Shown here piece after piece: positions 51,503 through 62,255 of a DNA stretch of 64,000 nucleotides; position 1 is the stretch's first letter, and every line of letters starts with the position of its first letter. The DNA is from Cryoendolithus antarcticus (lineage: Eukaryota > Ascomycota > Dothideomycetes > Cladosporiales > Cladosporiaceae): NCBI GenBank assembly GCA_002077065.1, contig NAJO01000004.1, forward strand, positions 186,001 to 250,000, written 5' to 3'. Below the pieces are notes generated by a model. That model made no database searches. It was not told the origin of the DNA and saw nothing but the letters and a program-made list of their open reading frames with translations. The position numbers and the translations under genes were made by a program.

Positions 51503-52984
51503 ACATTGACAACGTCACTCCACGTTGCGACAACTATGTGCATCTGCACCTGCATCTAATTTCGATCACCTACGACTACCGTATGTGCGTCTGTTGGGGC
51601 TCTGGTCCTTAGAAACACGCGAGGAGTCATGATCGCTTAACAACAAGACCTTTGCCACGCGCTCCTTGCGCGACCACTCTCATGGCCGGCAAACACCGTA
51701 TGCAATGGCCATGCGGTAGGACGAACGTGCCGCACGGCTGTCGCAACGACGACTGCAGCTGAATGCGTCCATTGCGCACGTTCGAGCATTGCGCATTGCA
51801 TAAATGCGACGCAAATTCGATGAGGAGTGCGGTAGCCAAGGATGCACAAGCCTGCACACCGGGCCATAGAGCACACATGCCAGGCCATTCATGCCACAGT
51901 AGCACGCACACGATCACTGGACTAAGGACCAGCCGACGCGCGACGGAAGGGGCGGTGGAACAGAGAACATCGAGCACAGGGAAGGCTACAGACATTTGCG
52001 AGTCAAGAGCAGATACATGTATGGGGTCTTTTCGATAGGAGAGGGTGATACATACCCACACGTACCTCAAGCGAAATGCTCGGACAACTATGCGAAACAG
52101 CAGCTAGACGCAGGTAAGTCTCTCTTTGAGCATATTCATTCACATGTCTGCCTTGCTTCCCGCCCATTGTAGCTCTCGACGTTCTTTCATAGCTTCGCGA
52201 TCTTTTAGCATTTCGCCTATCGTGCGAACGCACGTTGACCAGCTCTATCGGAAGGAGCACCCGGACACAAGGACACGACCGCGCCACGTGGCGACCATAG
52301 GCTCATGTCTTGCGGCTTTGAGCAGTGTGGAGAAATACTGGAATATCTGGCCAAGCTGGCGGTTGTCGAACAACCAGTACAGCGTCGCTTCGCCGTACGA
52401 GTGCATGGCAGCATCCCGAGTGCACTCCGTGAATGCTGTAACCTGGCACAGCTGGGCTACCCCGGAGATCGAGCGTCTGCCACGAACGAGCGTCTACCAC
52501 GAACGAGCGTCTGCCGCGAACGAGCGACTGCCACGACCAGGCGACGACTACAGCTGGGCGAGTCCCACGGCCCAATGCTAAGATTTTCTCGCGACAGCAA
52601 AGCGGCGTGCATCTCAACGATCACAGCTTGCGAGTCGATCTACAACCCCACGGTAGGTGACGCCGTAGCGCCTTGAATGCATGGCAACAGAGCTTGCGAA
52701 AGGAGACGATGTCGTCGTACCTGTAGCCTTCGCGCCCTTGGGCCTGCTTACGATGGCCAGGGCTGACAGAGCCAATTCCTATAGCGACACAGGCACTACA
52801 CCAGATTGCAGTGAAGACAGATGAGTCGCATTGAATTATTATGGTACACATACGCCAGCAATACACACTCACAGCTACCATCACGCAGCTGGCGACTGGC
52901 ATCACAACACATCGCAGCGCAAGTAAGCCCATTCGCGATGCACCAGTCCCGCATATTCGTGCTCATCCGCACGCCGACGTGCCA
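51503..52984. other. Intergenic containing a 17-bp tandem repeat
   Basis: About 1.5 kb between convergent genes. Apart from the tandem repeat at 52471-52538 I see no feature. The frames present are short and overlap one another. Confidence 0.45.
52471..52538. repeat. Four tandem copies of a 17-bp unit
   Basis: Four successive units of 17 bp, each close to GAGCGTCTGCCACGAAC, differ by one to three bases. The unit length is not a multiple of three, so the array is unlikely to be coding. It lies between two convergent genes. Confidence 0.8.
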
Positions 52985-54548
52985 TTATCCTCTGCTACTC
53001 TTCCTGACGGATGCTTTGCCGTTGCCAATTCGAGCGAAAGCGGCAATCTCAGAGTCTTCGACCTCTGGCAGCGACCACGCAGGAGGATATCGCCGGTCTT
53101 CACTGCGCTTCCACGGTACTATCGACCCCATATAGGAAGCAGCCTTCTGCCCTGCATTGAACACTCTGCCCACTACTGAACGGTTCTTGTTCTGGACTTC
53201 TTCGTCGTGGGCGATACCTGCGGACTGGTATGAGCATACATCACACGGAGATCCAGTTATAACTTCACTCACCTCGCTGCAAGTCTTCATCAATCTGCCT
53301 ACTCACGTACGCTTCCATGAGTGGTGTCTCTCCGAAAGGGAAGTAGGGCGGCATGCGGCGATGCCAGACTTCTGGCGCAGGCAAGGTCTCAAAGAAAGGG
53401 TTGTGCTTGCTCTCATTGCCCTTCTCATCGATGATTAATTCGGGATTGGTGCAAGACTTCACGTTACCGCGAGTCTCTGGTCTGCAGCCTCGGTTGTCTG
53501 TGTATGGTCGAGCGGGACTCACAGCAGCTTTGCCCTTGCCCTTCGCTGGAGACTTCGGACGCGCACCATCGGGCCCTTGCGTCTCTTTTGTCTTGTCAAT
53601 AATTACGACACCCGAATCGCCAGAGTTGACCTTCTTGAGTGGACTTTGAGAGCGTGTCTTTGTCGGACTCGGAACTTTCGATGGCTTCCGGACCTTCGAT
53701 GGACTCTTCGCCTTCGCTACTCTGCCCTCCTGGACCTTGCTCGCCTTGCCCGGGCTTCTCGGAGCGACAGGCCTGCCTCGCGGAGGCGTCACGATAGGCG
53801 TAAGTGCGTTGTCTCTGATGTCTTCTCCAGTGCTCTCAAGATAGCTCCTCAGCTTCGCAGCCGTAACGCCTTTCTTCCAGGCGTCGTCAAATTCAGGTCC
53901 CATGTCTTGCTTGGTAGCCTTCTTCAGAGCTCTGTATAACGTTTTCGCAGTGACAGCTGCAGATGTGTCGCCAGCCTTTGCACGTCCGTCAAGGAAAGCA
54001 TTGTCACGCAATAGTGACCAGGCTACTTTCAAAGGCGGAAAGCTACTGTCGATGTTCTCGATTGCACGCTTTGCTACCGGCTCAAATTGCTCGAGATCCC
54101 AATTTGTGTAGACTTCGGTCACTCCATCACCCGTGAATTGAGGGCCGGAGCTGGTTGACTTCGCATTCGCTCTAGCAGAAGCTTTGGCAGGGCTAGCTGA
54201 GCGGGCAAGCCGGAGTAGCAGCGCAGGGTTGGGTGCTTTCCGAGGCTTCGCAGGAGAGACAGCACGCTTCGCGGACGACGCGGCACGCTTTGCTGGACAT
54301 GCGGCGCCTTTTGGTGGCGAGGCAGTCTGTGAGGTGGCACGCTTCGACGGCGAAGCTACACCTTTGGCTGCAGCGGATTTGGTTACTCTGCTTATACGGC
54401 CGGTGTCTGCAGCACTCTCTGCGACTTTTGCTGAGGGTGTAGCCTTACGCTGTGATGCGCGACCTTTCGTGTCCGGACTCGAGGTCTTAGCCTTGGTGGG
54501 CAAGGGTTCAGCCGTTGTAGTCATCGAGACTTTGCGTGGGCGAGCCAT
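52985..54548 (-). CDS. Basic SP-K-rich protein, possibly chromatin-associated, unknown function
   Basis: Exons are 54548-53273 and 53217-52985, with a 55-nt intron, giving 502 residues. The N-terminal 130 residues and the segment about 245-350 are rich in Lys, Ala, Ser and Pro, with many S/T-P-x-K sites (SPSK, SPAK, SPTK), like linker-histone tails. Between them lies a more ordered helical part (about 140-240: EVYTNWDLEQFEPVAKRAIENID, LLRDNAFLDGRAK, SYLESTGEDIRDN). The C-terminal quarter has aromatic residues (PEVWHRRMPPYFPFG, YMGSIVPWKRSEDRRYPPAWSLP). I do not recognise a family. Nuclear localisation and DNA binding are guesses from composition. The stop at 52985 comes only after splicing. 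Confidence 0.75.
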
Positions 54549-54889
54549 CTTCGATGCAATTTATGACGAGTAGCTGTCGCGATAATGCTGCGCATGAGAA
54601 GACTGGGGTATAGATGTAGCTGATCTGTAAACAAAGATATGGTGTTTGCGCAATCTCAGAGCTGGAATGTGAACAAACCCCGGGAATGGCGTACCGGCTT
54701 TTCCATACTCTTGCTCCCATCCGAGGCGCGCATTTTGTTACGAGTTGGGGGTTATCATCGGTGCGCGCATCTGGCCGTGAGAGTGAAGCTCATTGGGACT
54801 GAGACATAGGGGCTTGCAAGCTACGAGTTTGAGGACAGCACGCTTGATCCGAGTACGTGCCAGCCGCGATCATACACGTTCCGTACATC
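54549..54889. other. Intergenic, no gene seen
   Basis: About 340 nt between the SP-K-rich protein start and the end of the kinase-like gene, both on the minus strand. Nothing recognisable is seen. Confidence 0.45.
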
Positions 54890-55644
54890 TCATGCCGTCT
54901 TGATGCCGAATTCGGCCCACCAATTTCGAGATGGCGGTCTGCTTGCCAGACCCCAAGTCTGGAGTTCCACTTCATCTTCCGGTGTGATGCCACTGAACGG
55001 AGTCCAGAGCTCAAAGTCCACAAGACTGCATCTCTGCGAATCTGCGTGCCAGAGAACGTTGCGCAGACCCTTATCACCTGGCTCGATGCCAACTTTGCGT
55101 ACACCTTCTAGAGCTTCTAGAAACTTGGTTTGAATGATTTGACGCTTCTCTACGGTCATGCTCCAGTATCCGAGGGCTAATAAAGACTGGCCAGGCAGGC
55201 GAGACATCACAGAATACGTGATATAACCGCCAGGTAGCATTGGATTTGTGTCTGGAACAGTTTTTGAGGCAATCAGGTGCGGAGCGAAGAGAGTTTCAGA
55301 CTCGCGGAACATCTGTAGTGCTTTGATTTCGGCTGTACTCGTGTCACTAGGACCTACTGCCGGAGGAGTGCTAAGCAGGGCGGTGTCCGGTATTCTAGAT
55401 CGCCGTGTTAGCAAATCGTTCTGCCACCACAAGTTACCATCGAATAACCGTACTGGACCTTGACTTTGAGGATAGCCGTCTCATGCCTATTGGTGGAAGG
55501 AGACTCGCGGCATAGATAGAGTATCCGCGACTCTGCCGGACTCCCTTCATGGTTCACGCGGAAGTCTGTGATAGGGTCTAGCCTTTCGAATACCAGACCA
55601 TCCTCAAAGTCAATAATAGAAGGGAGAAACGACAGATCGGACAT
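54890..55644 (-). CDS. Short kinase-fold (APH-like) protein
   Basis: Exons are 55644-55454 and 55394-54890, with a 59-nt intron, giving 231 residues. The C-terminal part looks like the phosphotransferase/choline-kinase-like fold. MSRLPGQSLLAL resembles the hinge, and GDKGLRNVLWHAD...LVDFELW resembles the catalytic loop plus DFE. The catalytic-loop HGD reads PGD, so the histidine is missing though the aspartate and asparagine remain. An N-lobe lysine could be that in AILKVKVQ. At 231 residues it is shorter than typical APH domains (about 260-300). It may be a divergent or inactive kinase, or a reduced gene. It is divergent from the 669-residue gene at 55991. Confidence 0.55.
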
Positions 55645-55990
55645 TAGGGTAGAAAGTTAGGTAGATGTCAATGGCCGGGAGCTGACTGGTCACATATATA
55701 CGCCCGTAGAGGTCTTGGCGTTCCAGCTGAACCTTCTACCCGTCCACGATCCTCGTCTGACTTCCTGTATTACCTTTGACTAGCATATGCAAGCACAATT
55801 AATTTGACCGCCGCGGGGTCAGCATGTGGACCTTAAGCTAAGTAGCTATGCTATTAGCTAGTTGATCAGTCAGTTTATAAGGTAGTATTATAAGTACTTT
55901 ATCACTTCGCTCTCACATCAGCTTATCGTATCTTTCCTATACCCTAACTAAGTACAGCTATTTATTGCTGTCCCGGGAGAGAAGGTAACA
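55645..55990. other. AT-rich intergenic region between divergent genes
   Basis: About 350 nt, conspicuously AT-richer than the rest of the window from about 55780, with repeated TAGCTA-like words (55855-55885) and TATA-like tracts (TTTATAAGG, ATTATAAGT near 55875-55895). It probably contains both divergent promoters. Confidence 0.5.
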
Positions 55991-58000
55991 ATGGCCCAGT
56001 ACTTAGGTAATAAACAGAGTTCCCGAAAGCCGTGGACGTATGATGAGCGGTACGTGCTAAAATTGCTAAAGGACAATAGCACGTTGGGTTGGCTGCGACG
56101 TACAGCAATTTTCAACGAGATCTTCGCAAATAAATCTGGCGCTAGCGGTACTACAGATGGCCGCGAAGTGGGAACACTGCGATCACAATGCAATTCGCAC
56201 GAGTTAGTAAAACCGCTGTGGCGACCCGTCTTAAAGCCGCCCGCTACGGTTGAGGAAGAGCAACTTCGCAGTGATCTCCAGGACATGGTTCGCGTAGCTC
56301 TCGCGTCTGGGGCTTTGATGACACCGCCCCAAACGCCTCGAGCAGTCAGAACACATCCTGCTACATATAATAGCAGCAGTACAGCAATAGTGCTGTTAAG
56401 TGCCCAGACTAGTGGAAGTAGCAACGATGACGACTTGCCACCGGCTCATAGCATTCGAAAGAGACGCCGTACATCAGACGCAGCACATCTCGCGTATGGT
56501 ACTGCGCGAGAACCGCAGACGCCGGGAGCAAGCTCATCGTCCGCCACGGAGCAAGACAACCCTAGCAGCGCAGAAATCAGACGGGAGAAACGCCGGAAGC
56601 GACTGACTACACAACGCAAGAAAGCACGACCAGAGGCTAACGTGGACTTCGTGCGCCAGGACGGCTCTCGAATCTGGCTGACGCAAATGGAGGCTGACGA
56701 GTCAGCATTGGAGCTAATGATGCCCGCCGAGGCGTCTCCTCACCCAGCTTTGCACCAACTGCTATGGCGGTATTTCGACAGGAAAAGCCAGGGCTTGAAT
56801 TCTTTGGACGGCTTTGTGTCCGGACGGTTCATGAACAAGATGACGCGACCTCGGCCAGCACCTGCTGTTGAAGATCTGGAGTGGAATGAAGTCGGATGGC
56901 ATCTTGATCATCGCGAGGAATACACGCCATTTGTCTCAGTGACAAGCCTGCTCGTGTGGGTGCTAGGGATGGCAGTCAAAGCTTTTGCCAAGGGTGAACG
57001 CACAGGATATATAGCAGTGCTCGACTCTAGTGTACTGGACCCTGAGTCTGTGTACTGGGTCCCGCCTCTGTTCACAACACTGAGGGCACAGCGGCCCTTT
57101 ACTCAAGGAGGCTTCCAATATATCGGCGGAGCAGAGCATCTAGTCTGGAATGAGATCCCAGAAAGTGCAATCTTAAAGTTCGTGAGTGTGCAGGAGTTGC
57201 ATGACTTCGCGTCAGACCCGGCGATCGCAAGGTTCTTGCGTCTCGATATCCTTGCGGAGGGAAAGATTGATGGAGTAACGCCAGAGACACGTCTAAAGCG
57301 AGGCAATATTCTACTCGTGGATGAGATCCAAACGATCGCGAAGATTGTGCTGTTTCTGGGTATCGACACCACTGACGCAGGCAAACTCTGGTGCATCTGC
57401 TACGAGCTGATACGTGGATGGCAGTTGAAGATCGAAGGCCGAGAGCCGAAAGACTGGGCTGCCATTGCATATCAGTTCACAGATCACCTCTGCGCGCGCA
57501 AGACCAGTCCAACGAGTCTCCGCGATCGCATCTGTATGATGACAGCCTTCACATACGCCGTGCAATGGAGTCTGGGTGCATCTTACATCCGTTGCAAGCC
57601 CGAAGAGTTTGAGATGATGCTGCGCCGATCCCGCCGCCTGAAAATTGATCCAGCGAATATCATGGCTACTGAGCTTGCGGAGGCACAGAGTGCGTTGTAC
57701 GAGACACATGCTGCTATTCAGAGAACAAGGCACAGCGAGGAACAGACGATGCCGAAACGGCCGAGAAAACAGGTGGTTGCGAAGACTGCAATGACAAATG
57801 TGGGTTTGCCTATTTCTGGGGATGAAGAAGATCAAGCAGACGACGATGTGGACGAGGGTTTCGTGTCTGCTGATACAATTCCTGTGCGGACGTGGGCAGC
57901 CGGTAAGCGTCCAGTGCGGAGGAGATCGGGGTATGATGAAGCCATGTTGGACGATGCCATCATGTATGAGGCAGATAGTGACGATGAGTACTCGCCGTAA
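55991..58000 (+). CDS. 669-residue nuclear-type protein with SANT-like start and an uncharacterised fungal domain
   Basis: This intronless gene encodes 669 residues. Residues 12-90 (KPWTYDERYVLKLLKDNS...RRTAIFNEIF...LRSQC) have spaced aromatic and basic residues like a SANT/Myb-type DNA-binding helix bundle. Next comes a low-complexity part with nuclear-localisation-like clusters (IRKRRRTSD, REKRRKRL). The core (about 250-470) has a pattern I have seen in fungal accessory proteins: EYTPFVSVTSLLVWVLGMAV, a strand TGYIAVLDSS, GGFQYIGGAEHLVWNEIP, and LVDEIQTIAKIVLFLGI. It resembles the domain that InterPro lists as DUF7587, from memory. The C-terminus is acidic. I assign no function. The genomic setting and domain suggest a lineage-specific gene. 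Confidence 0.7.
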   Translation: MAQYLGNKQSSRKPWTYDERYVLKLLKDNSTLGWLRRTAIFNEIFANKSGASGTTDGREVGTLRSQCNSHELVKPLWRPVLKPPATVEEEQLRSDLQDMVRVALASGALMTPPQTPRAVRTHPATYNSSSTAIVLLSAQTSGSSNDDDLPPAHSIRKRRRTSDAAHLAYGTAREPQTPGASSSSATEQDNPSSAEIRREKRRKRLTTQRKKARPEANVDFVRQDGSRIWLTQMEADESALELMMPAEASPHPALHQLLWRYFDRKSQGLNSLDGFVSGRFMNKMTRPRPAPAVEDLEWNEVGWHLDHREEYTPFVSVTSLLVWVLGMAVKAFAKGERTGYIAVLDSSVLDPESVYWVPPLFTTLRAQRPFTQGGFQYIGGAEHLVWNEIPESAILKFVSVQELHDFASDPAIARFLRLDILAEGKIDGVTPETRLKRGNILLVDEIQTIAKIVLFLGIDTTDAGKLWCICYELIRGWQLKIEGREPKDWAAIAYQFTDHLCARKTSPTSLRDRICMMTAFTYAVQWSLGASYIRCKPEEFEMMLRRSRRLKIDPANIMATELAEAQSALYETHAAIQRTRHSEEQTMPKRPRKQVVAKTAMTNVGLPISGDEEDQADDDVDEGFVSADTIPVRTWAAGKRPVRRRSGYDEAMLDDAIMYEADSDDEYSP

Positions 58001-58085
58001 TGCCATGGTGCTGGCAAGTTCGATTGGAAAATGCGTAGATAGTTAGGCTAGACATATGACCTTGCCACTGATGATTTTCTTGCTA

Positions 58086-59202
58086 CTACATGGGTTGCGC
58101 CACTGATGACACGCTCGAACAATCAGCACTCGTCTTCGACGGCGTGTATGGATACAGAAACCCATCGCAAAACATCAGCACATCCGCCCCCACAGCAGGA
58201 TTCTGCGGCCAAAGCTGCGAGAACCCCCTCAAACAGAACTGCACAGGCTGATACCCACTCGCCGTCGCCCTGGCCACAGAGTCAAAGTATATTGGCTCCT
58301 GACCCGCATTGCCCGTGTCTTGACCAGAGTACACCGTCAGCCCAGTATTTGGATCGACGGAGCTGACCTGCCCATTTGTCTGCGCTGTGAAGCGTGTCGC
58401 AGCCGTGACGCTCCCCGTGACGGTCAGCAAGGTGTGGTCGCTAGTGTTGATCTGGCCGCTATTCGTTGCGCCGATGGAGCTGTTGGTCGTGAGGAAGAGG
58501 CGTCCGAAGTTGCGGATTGCGATGGCAAAGGTGCCGACGTAGACGCTGCACTGGGTATCTGGGACGATACTGGCGGCGTTGCCTTGGGTGGTTGTTTGTG
58601 TCACTGTACGGACTGTGTTGCTGATTGTGGTCGCCGTCGCGGTCGCCGTCGCGGTCGCAGTAGCTGTCACTGTATGTTGCGTGAGCCTGATCTACGGTAT
58701 GTGGCTAGTGTAGGTAGCTTACCTATCTGGACCGAGACGTAGCTCGAGACAACAGTACTTGCATCTGCTTGAGCCGTCGTCGTTGAGGTCACAGTGCTTG
58801 TCGCTGCTGGAGCCGTCGTCGTTGAGATTACAGTACTCGTCGATGCTGGCGCTGTCATCGTCAAGACCACAGTGCTAGGCGTCGCCTGTACGGTGGTCAT
58901 GGCCGTGGACACAGCACTGGAGACGACGGTCGTAGTCAAAGTACTCTGCGCCAAGACGCTCGTGCCACTAAGCGCCGTTGTCAACGTCGCGGTCGCCACT
59001 TGCGTCTGTGCCAGGTACTGCGTGGTAGTCGAAGGAGTGCAACTGCCGAACCAGAGAGTCGAGCTCCCACTTGTGTTGACGGCATGGTCGAGCAGGTCGA
59101 GATTGTTGTTGTCAATGATGAAGCATCGACTGCAAAAACTTTCGTGGCGAGTCCAAGTAGACCCAAGAGCGCAGTACGCACCGTAATGGCCGGTAAAGCC
59201 AT
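58086..59202 (-). CDS. Secreted Thr/Ser-rich repeat protein
   Basis: Exons are 59202-59071, 59017-58723 and 58669-58086, with two 53-nt introns, giving 336 residues. The start MALPAITVRTALLGLLGLATKVFA is a clear signal peptide. The first intron has a weak donor (GTGGGA) but is the splice that joins the signal peptide to the repeat frame. The middle is nearly all Thr/Ser/Val/Ala, with three 13-residue repeats and a TATATAT run, expected to be heavily O-glycosylated. The C-terminal domain (about 165-330; CSVYVGTFAIAIRNFGRLFL, PVQFCLRGFSQLWPQ, VLMFCDGFLYPY) has conserved-looking cysteines. It is probably a wall or extracellular protein. No GPI signal is evident at the C-terminus. Confidence 0.72.
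58629..58659. repeat. 12-bp tandem repeat coding for Thr-Ala
   Basis: About two and a half copies of GGTCGCCGTCGC in plus-strand reading lie inside the secreted protein gene and encode its Ala-Thr run. Confidence 0.7.
58768..58884. repeat. Three 39-bp tandem repeats in the secreted protein gene
   Basis: Units 58768-58806 and 58807-58845 are close copies; 58846-58884 is diverged. Each encodes 13 Thr/Ser/Ala/Val residues. Such arrays commonly change copy number. Confidence 0.7.
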
Positions 59203-60091
59203 CGGTAGCTTTTGCCATCGTTCTCATGCTTCCGATCGGACCTGAGACCGCGAAGAAGCCAAGTAATACGAGATGCTTGTCGACAACAGAGCCGATGGCG
59301 TGACATTCTTTGCCATATTGCAGAGATGAATGGAATGTGGGTACTTACACTTAGCCAGATCGCCAATGTCGACCAGACCCGATCTTCGAAGGTGTACCCT
59401 GCGATGATGAACGCTCCTACGTAGTCAGACTTGATGCTGGTGAACGGGTAGAGACTGCCACTCCTTGTAAGGCATCGAGACATTTAATGCTGTGTCCGCA
59501 GCGTTTCAGCAGTCGGCGCGTCTGCTCTATGGTCCATATCGCATTGTTCAACACGGCGGACCGTTTGCTGGCCGTGAGAGGTCGCGAGTTACGAGGCTGG
59601 ATCATGCCCGTTGACTAACAAACTGCTCTCAGTTGTCGTGGGAATCACCACGACTGGCCGCAGCTGGAGGCGGCACCTTCCAGCAGTTCATGTAGCTGGA
59701 CGCCTCTGAACAAAATCCGTTCAGCATGATCGCGTCTCGAGCAGTACAGCATCGTGGAGCCACGCCATCGCTGACGTGAACGCTGCGGAGCATGAAGTTA
59801 TTTTGGTCTATCGCAGGTCAGCATCTGAAGTGAGCGAAGGTTTCGTCTTGGCGCTCTCGCCAACGCCTCCTCGCGTGGCTGAGCCATCCGACCTTGTCAC
59901 CAAGCAAACGTCTCCCGCGGCCGCAGGGCAACGCGCATTACGAAACACCGCCCAGTGGATAGGCAAGGCTGAAGGTAAGCCCTGTCGATCTCTGTATATC
60001 TACTTCTCGTGTCTCTCTTTCGCATTTGCCGAAGCCATTGGACTTCACCACTGTCGCTCTCCCACAACAACACAACAGCAACACCGCAACG
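59203..60091. other. Intergenic (shared upstream region of two divergent genes)
   Basis: About 890 nt. A minus-strand frame ending at 59112 and starting at 59483 reads into the secreted-protein region but in a different frame, and has no recognisable content. I see no other feature. Confidence 0.45.
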
Positions 60092-61262
60092 ATGGGCAAA
60101 GCCGGCCGCATAGCATGTATCCTCACGCCCATGCTGCTCACGGCAGCCTCTCTCATAGCGATGCTCTTCCTCAACATCGCAGGCTGGAGCCAGAATTCAT
60201 CGTCCCTGAACTCCCTCTACCTCATGCGCGCCGACTTCTCCAACCTCAGCGTGAGCGATACGAGTCTGTTCGAGAACGACGACCTCACAGCTGCACTCAC
60301 AGTCGCCAAAGCAGGAGACTTGCTGGAGAAGACGTACGAAGTACACCTCTGGAATTACTGCACGGCAAACAAGACTTCCGGCAACATTGATTGGTGCAGT
60401 CCCAGACGGAGAGGCTTCGTGTTTGATCCGGTGGAGATCTGGGCATTGAACAGCACCGATGCTGTGGACACGTCAAGCAACGGAGGCAATGCGATCACGA
60501 GTGCGATCAACAACGCGAAGAACCAGACGGAAGAGTTTACGGACAAGGTACTGGGCAAGACTGCAGCTGGGGCGCTGAATGCGTACAAGAAGGTTGCGCA
60601 TAACAACGGTGTGATCTTCGAGATCGCCTTTTGGACTACTCTGGCGACGATTGTGGTCGGCATACTGGCGATCTTCAGTCGCTGGGGGAGTCTGTTGACT
60701 TGGATTCTGAGCTTTGTGAGTGGCTTTCCAAAAGATATGCTCACGAGCGAACAAAACACTAATAACACCTCAGGCCTCCACAATCCTCACCTTCGCCGCC
60801 TCCCTCATGACCACCGTCGTCTTCTCCACCCTAACAGGCGCCCTAGCCGGCATCCTCAAACCCTACGACGTCTCCATCTCCCTCGGCACACGCGCCCTAG
60901 CTCTCTCCTGGATCGCCACGCTGCTCTCAATCTTCGCCACAAGCTTTTGGCTCATGAGCATATGCTGCTGTAGCGGGCGCTCGAATCCTCACCACAAGAG
61001 CAACAAAGGCGGATTGTGGAATGCGGAGCCGAAGGGCCAAGGGTATGGCTTCAATGGCGGAGGGAGGGGGAGAGGATTGACTGTTGAGAAGACTGGGGGC
61101 GGGTATGAGAGGGTGTCGAGTCCATTTCTGGGTGGTGATGGACATGGGGATCGAGTGCCGTTGCAGCAGTATCCTGCTACGCCCGGACAGGGGCATGGTG
61201 GGTATGGTCATCAGCAGCAGGGAGGCGCATTTGAGCCGTTCAGAGGACAGAACCGGTATTGA
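60092..61262 (+). CDS. Sur7/PalI-like four-helix plasma-membrane protein
   Basis: Exons are 60092-60715 and 60774-61262, with a 58-nt intron, giving 370 residues. A first membrane segment (CILTPMLLTAASLIAMLFLNIAGW) is followed by a long extracellular loop with the claudin-like signature of the family: LWNYC...DWC with two cysteines, then FDPVEIW. Three more membrane segments follow (FEIAFWTTLATIVVGILAIF; SLLTWILSFASTILTFAASLMTTVVF; ALSWIATLLSIFATSFWLMSICCC). The last ends in a Cys cluster that could be palmitoylated. The cytosolic tail is Gly/Gln/Tyr-rich. Sur7 proteins mark eisosomes, and related PalI/Rim9 proteins serve pH signalling; the eisosome group fits the WNYC and FDPVE pattern better. 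Confidence 0.85.
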
Positions 61263-61631
61263 GGTGACGGATGCTCCGGGCTCAGCATAGCGACGGCGTT
61301 GCATTGTGACGGTATGGGTATCCGGGTTGTCATGAAGCTATGAAGTACAAATATATGTACATGATTGATCGTACATCGTCTCCGCCGCACGCTGGCCAGT
61401 CCTGCGATCTGCTGGCGCTTTAGCTGCAGAGGCCGTCTCGTCTAACGTACGGTTTGTGCGACATGTTCCAGGTGCACGCGCTGTTCTAGCCGCGCGAGGG
61501 CTCTACGACTCCCCGGAGTTGCCTCGCTCCGCTGTGCAGTCGTAGCTCTTTCATGCCGTGACCTCCACGTCGTCACTCAGTGATCCCAATCCCACCGCGA
61601 CATCGCAGTCCTCAGCTCCATCCATGAATCA
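61263..61631. other. Intergenic between convergent genes
   Basis: About 370 nt between the Sur7-like gene and the small minus-strand gene. No feature is recognised. Confidence 0.5.
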
Positions 61632-62255
61632 TCACACCATCTCCACGCCCCTCGCCCCCCTCCCAACCTCAGTAACCACACTCACAACCCCTCTCTTCCC
61701 AAGCCTCGCCACAACCCCACTCTTCAACCCCATCTTCTTCTCGATCTCCGCCCCGCTCTTGCCCTGTCCATCCCTCATGACCAAGATCTGCCGTATCGTA
61801 TACGCATCCAGGAACTGTCTCCCCGCCTTCCCTCTTCCGGCTTCTAGGAACTCTCGATCGGCTTCCGCCTGTAGCCTAGCGCGTGCTTCCAGCACCAGGA
61901 GCGCGGGGTTCGTGGCGCGAGGGGGCTGGGAGGTCGAGGGAGCGGAAGAGGAGGATGGGAATTGCGGGTTGAAGGTCGAGGATTCGGAGAGTGTTGGGTT
62001 GGGCTGTACGGCGCCTAGGGAGCGGAGCTGGCGGGCGAAGGAAGGGTCTGAGGTTTCGAGATTTTGCGTTGGTGGGGTGGAGAAGTGCGGGTCTGAGGCG
62101 TCGCGGTTTATGGCTGGGGAGCGGGAGGTGGAGGCGGAGGGAGGAGGGCGGGCAGTGGGACCAGAGGATGGAGGGGAGGTGTTGGGGGCGCGCTTGGGGT
62201 ATTGGCGGGCTGCTGAGCCGGCGGCGCGGGAGGCTTTGGAGGTGGCGGAGCCCAT
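61632..62255 (-). CDS. Small protein with disordered N-terminus and HTH-like C-terminus, unknown function
   Basis: This intronless gene encodes 207 residues. The N-terminus MGSATSKASRAAGSAARQYPKR is basic and Ser/Ala-rich; it could be N-myristoylated at Gly2 or act as a mitochondrial presequence. The middle (about 25-115) is Pro/Ser-rich and disordered. The C-terminal 85 residues are helical (ALLVLEARARLQAEADREFLEAGR) and end with a possible helix-turn-helix (TIRQILVMRDGQGKSGAEIEKKMGL) and a short hydrophobic tail. I do not recognise a named family and assign no role. Confidence 0.65.
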   Translation of the reverse strand: MGSATSKASRAAGSAARQYPKRAPNTSPPSSGPTARPPPSASTSRSPAINRDASDPHFSTPPTQNLETSDPSFARQLRSLGAVQPNPTLSESSTFNPQFPSSSSAPSTSQPPRATNPALLVLEARARLQAEADREFLEAGRGKAGRQFLDAYTIRQILVMRDGQGKSGAEIEKKMGLKSGVVARLGKRGVVSVVTEVGRGARGVEMV

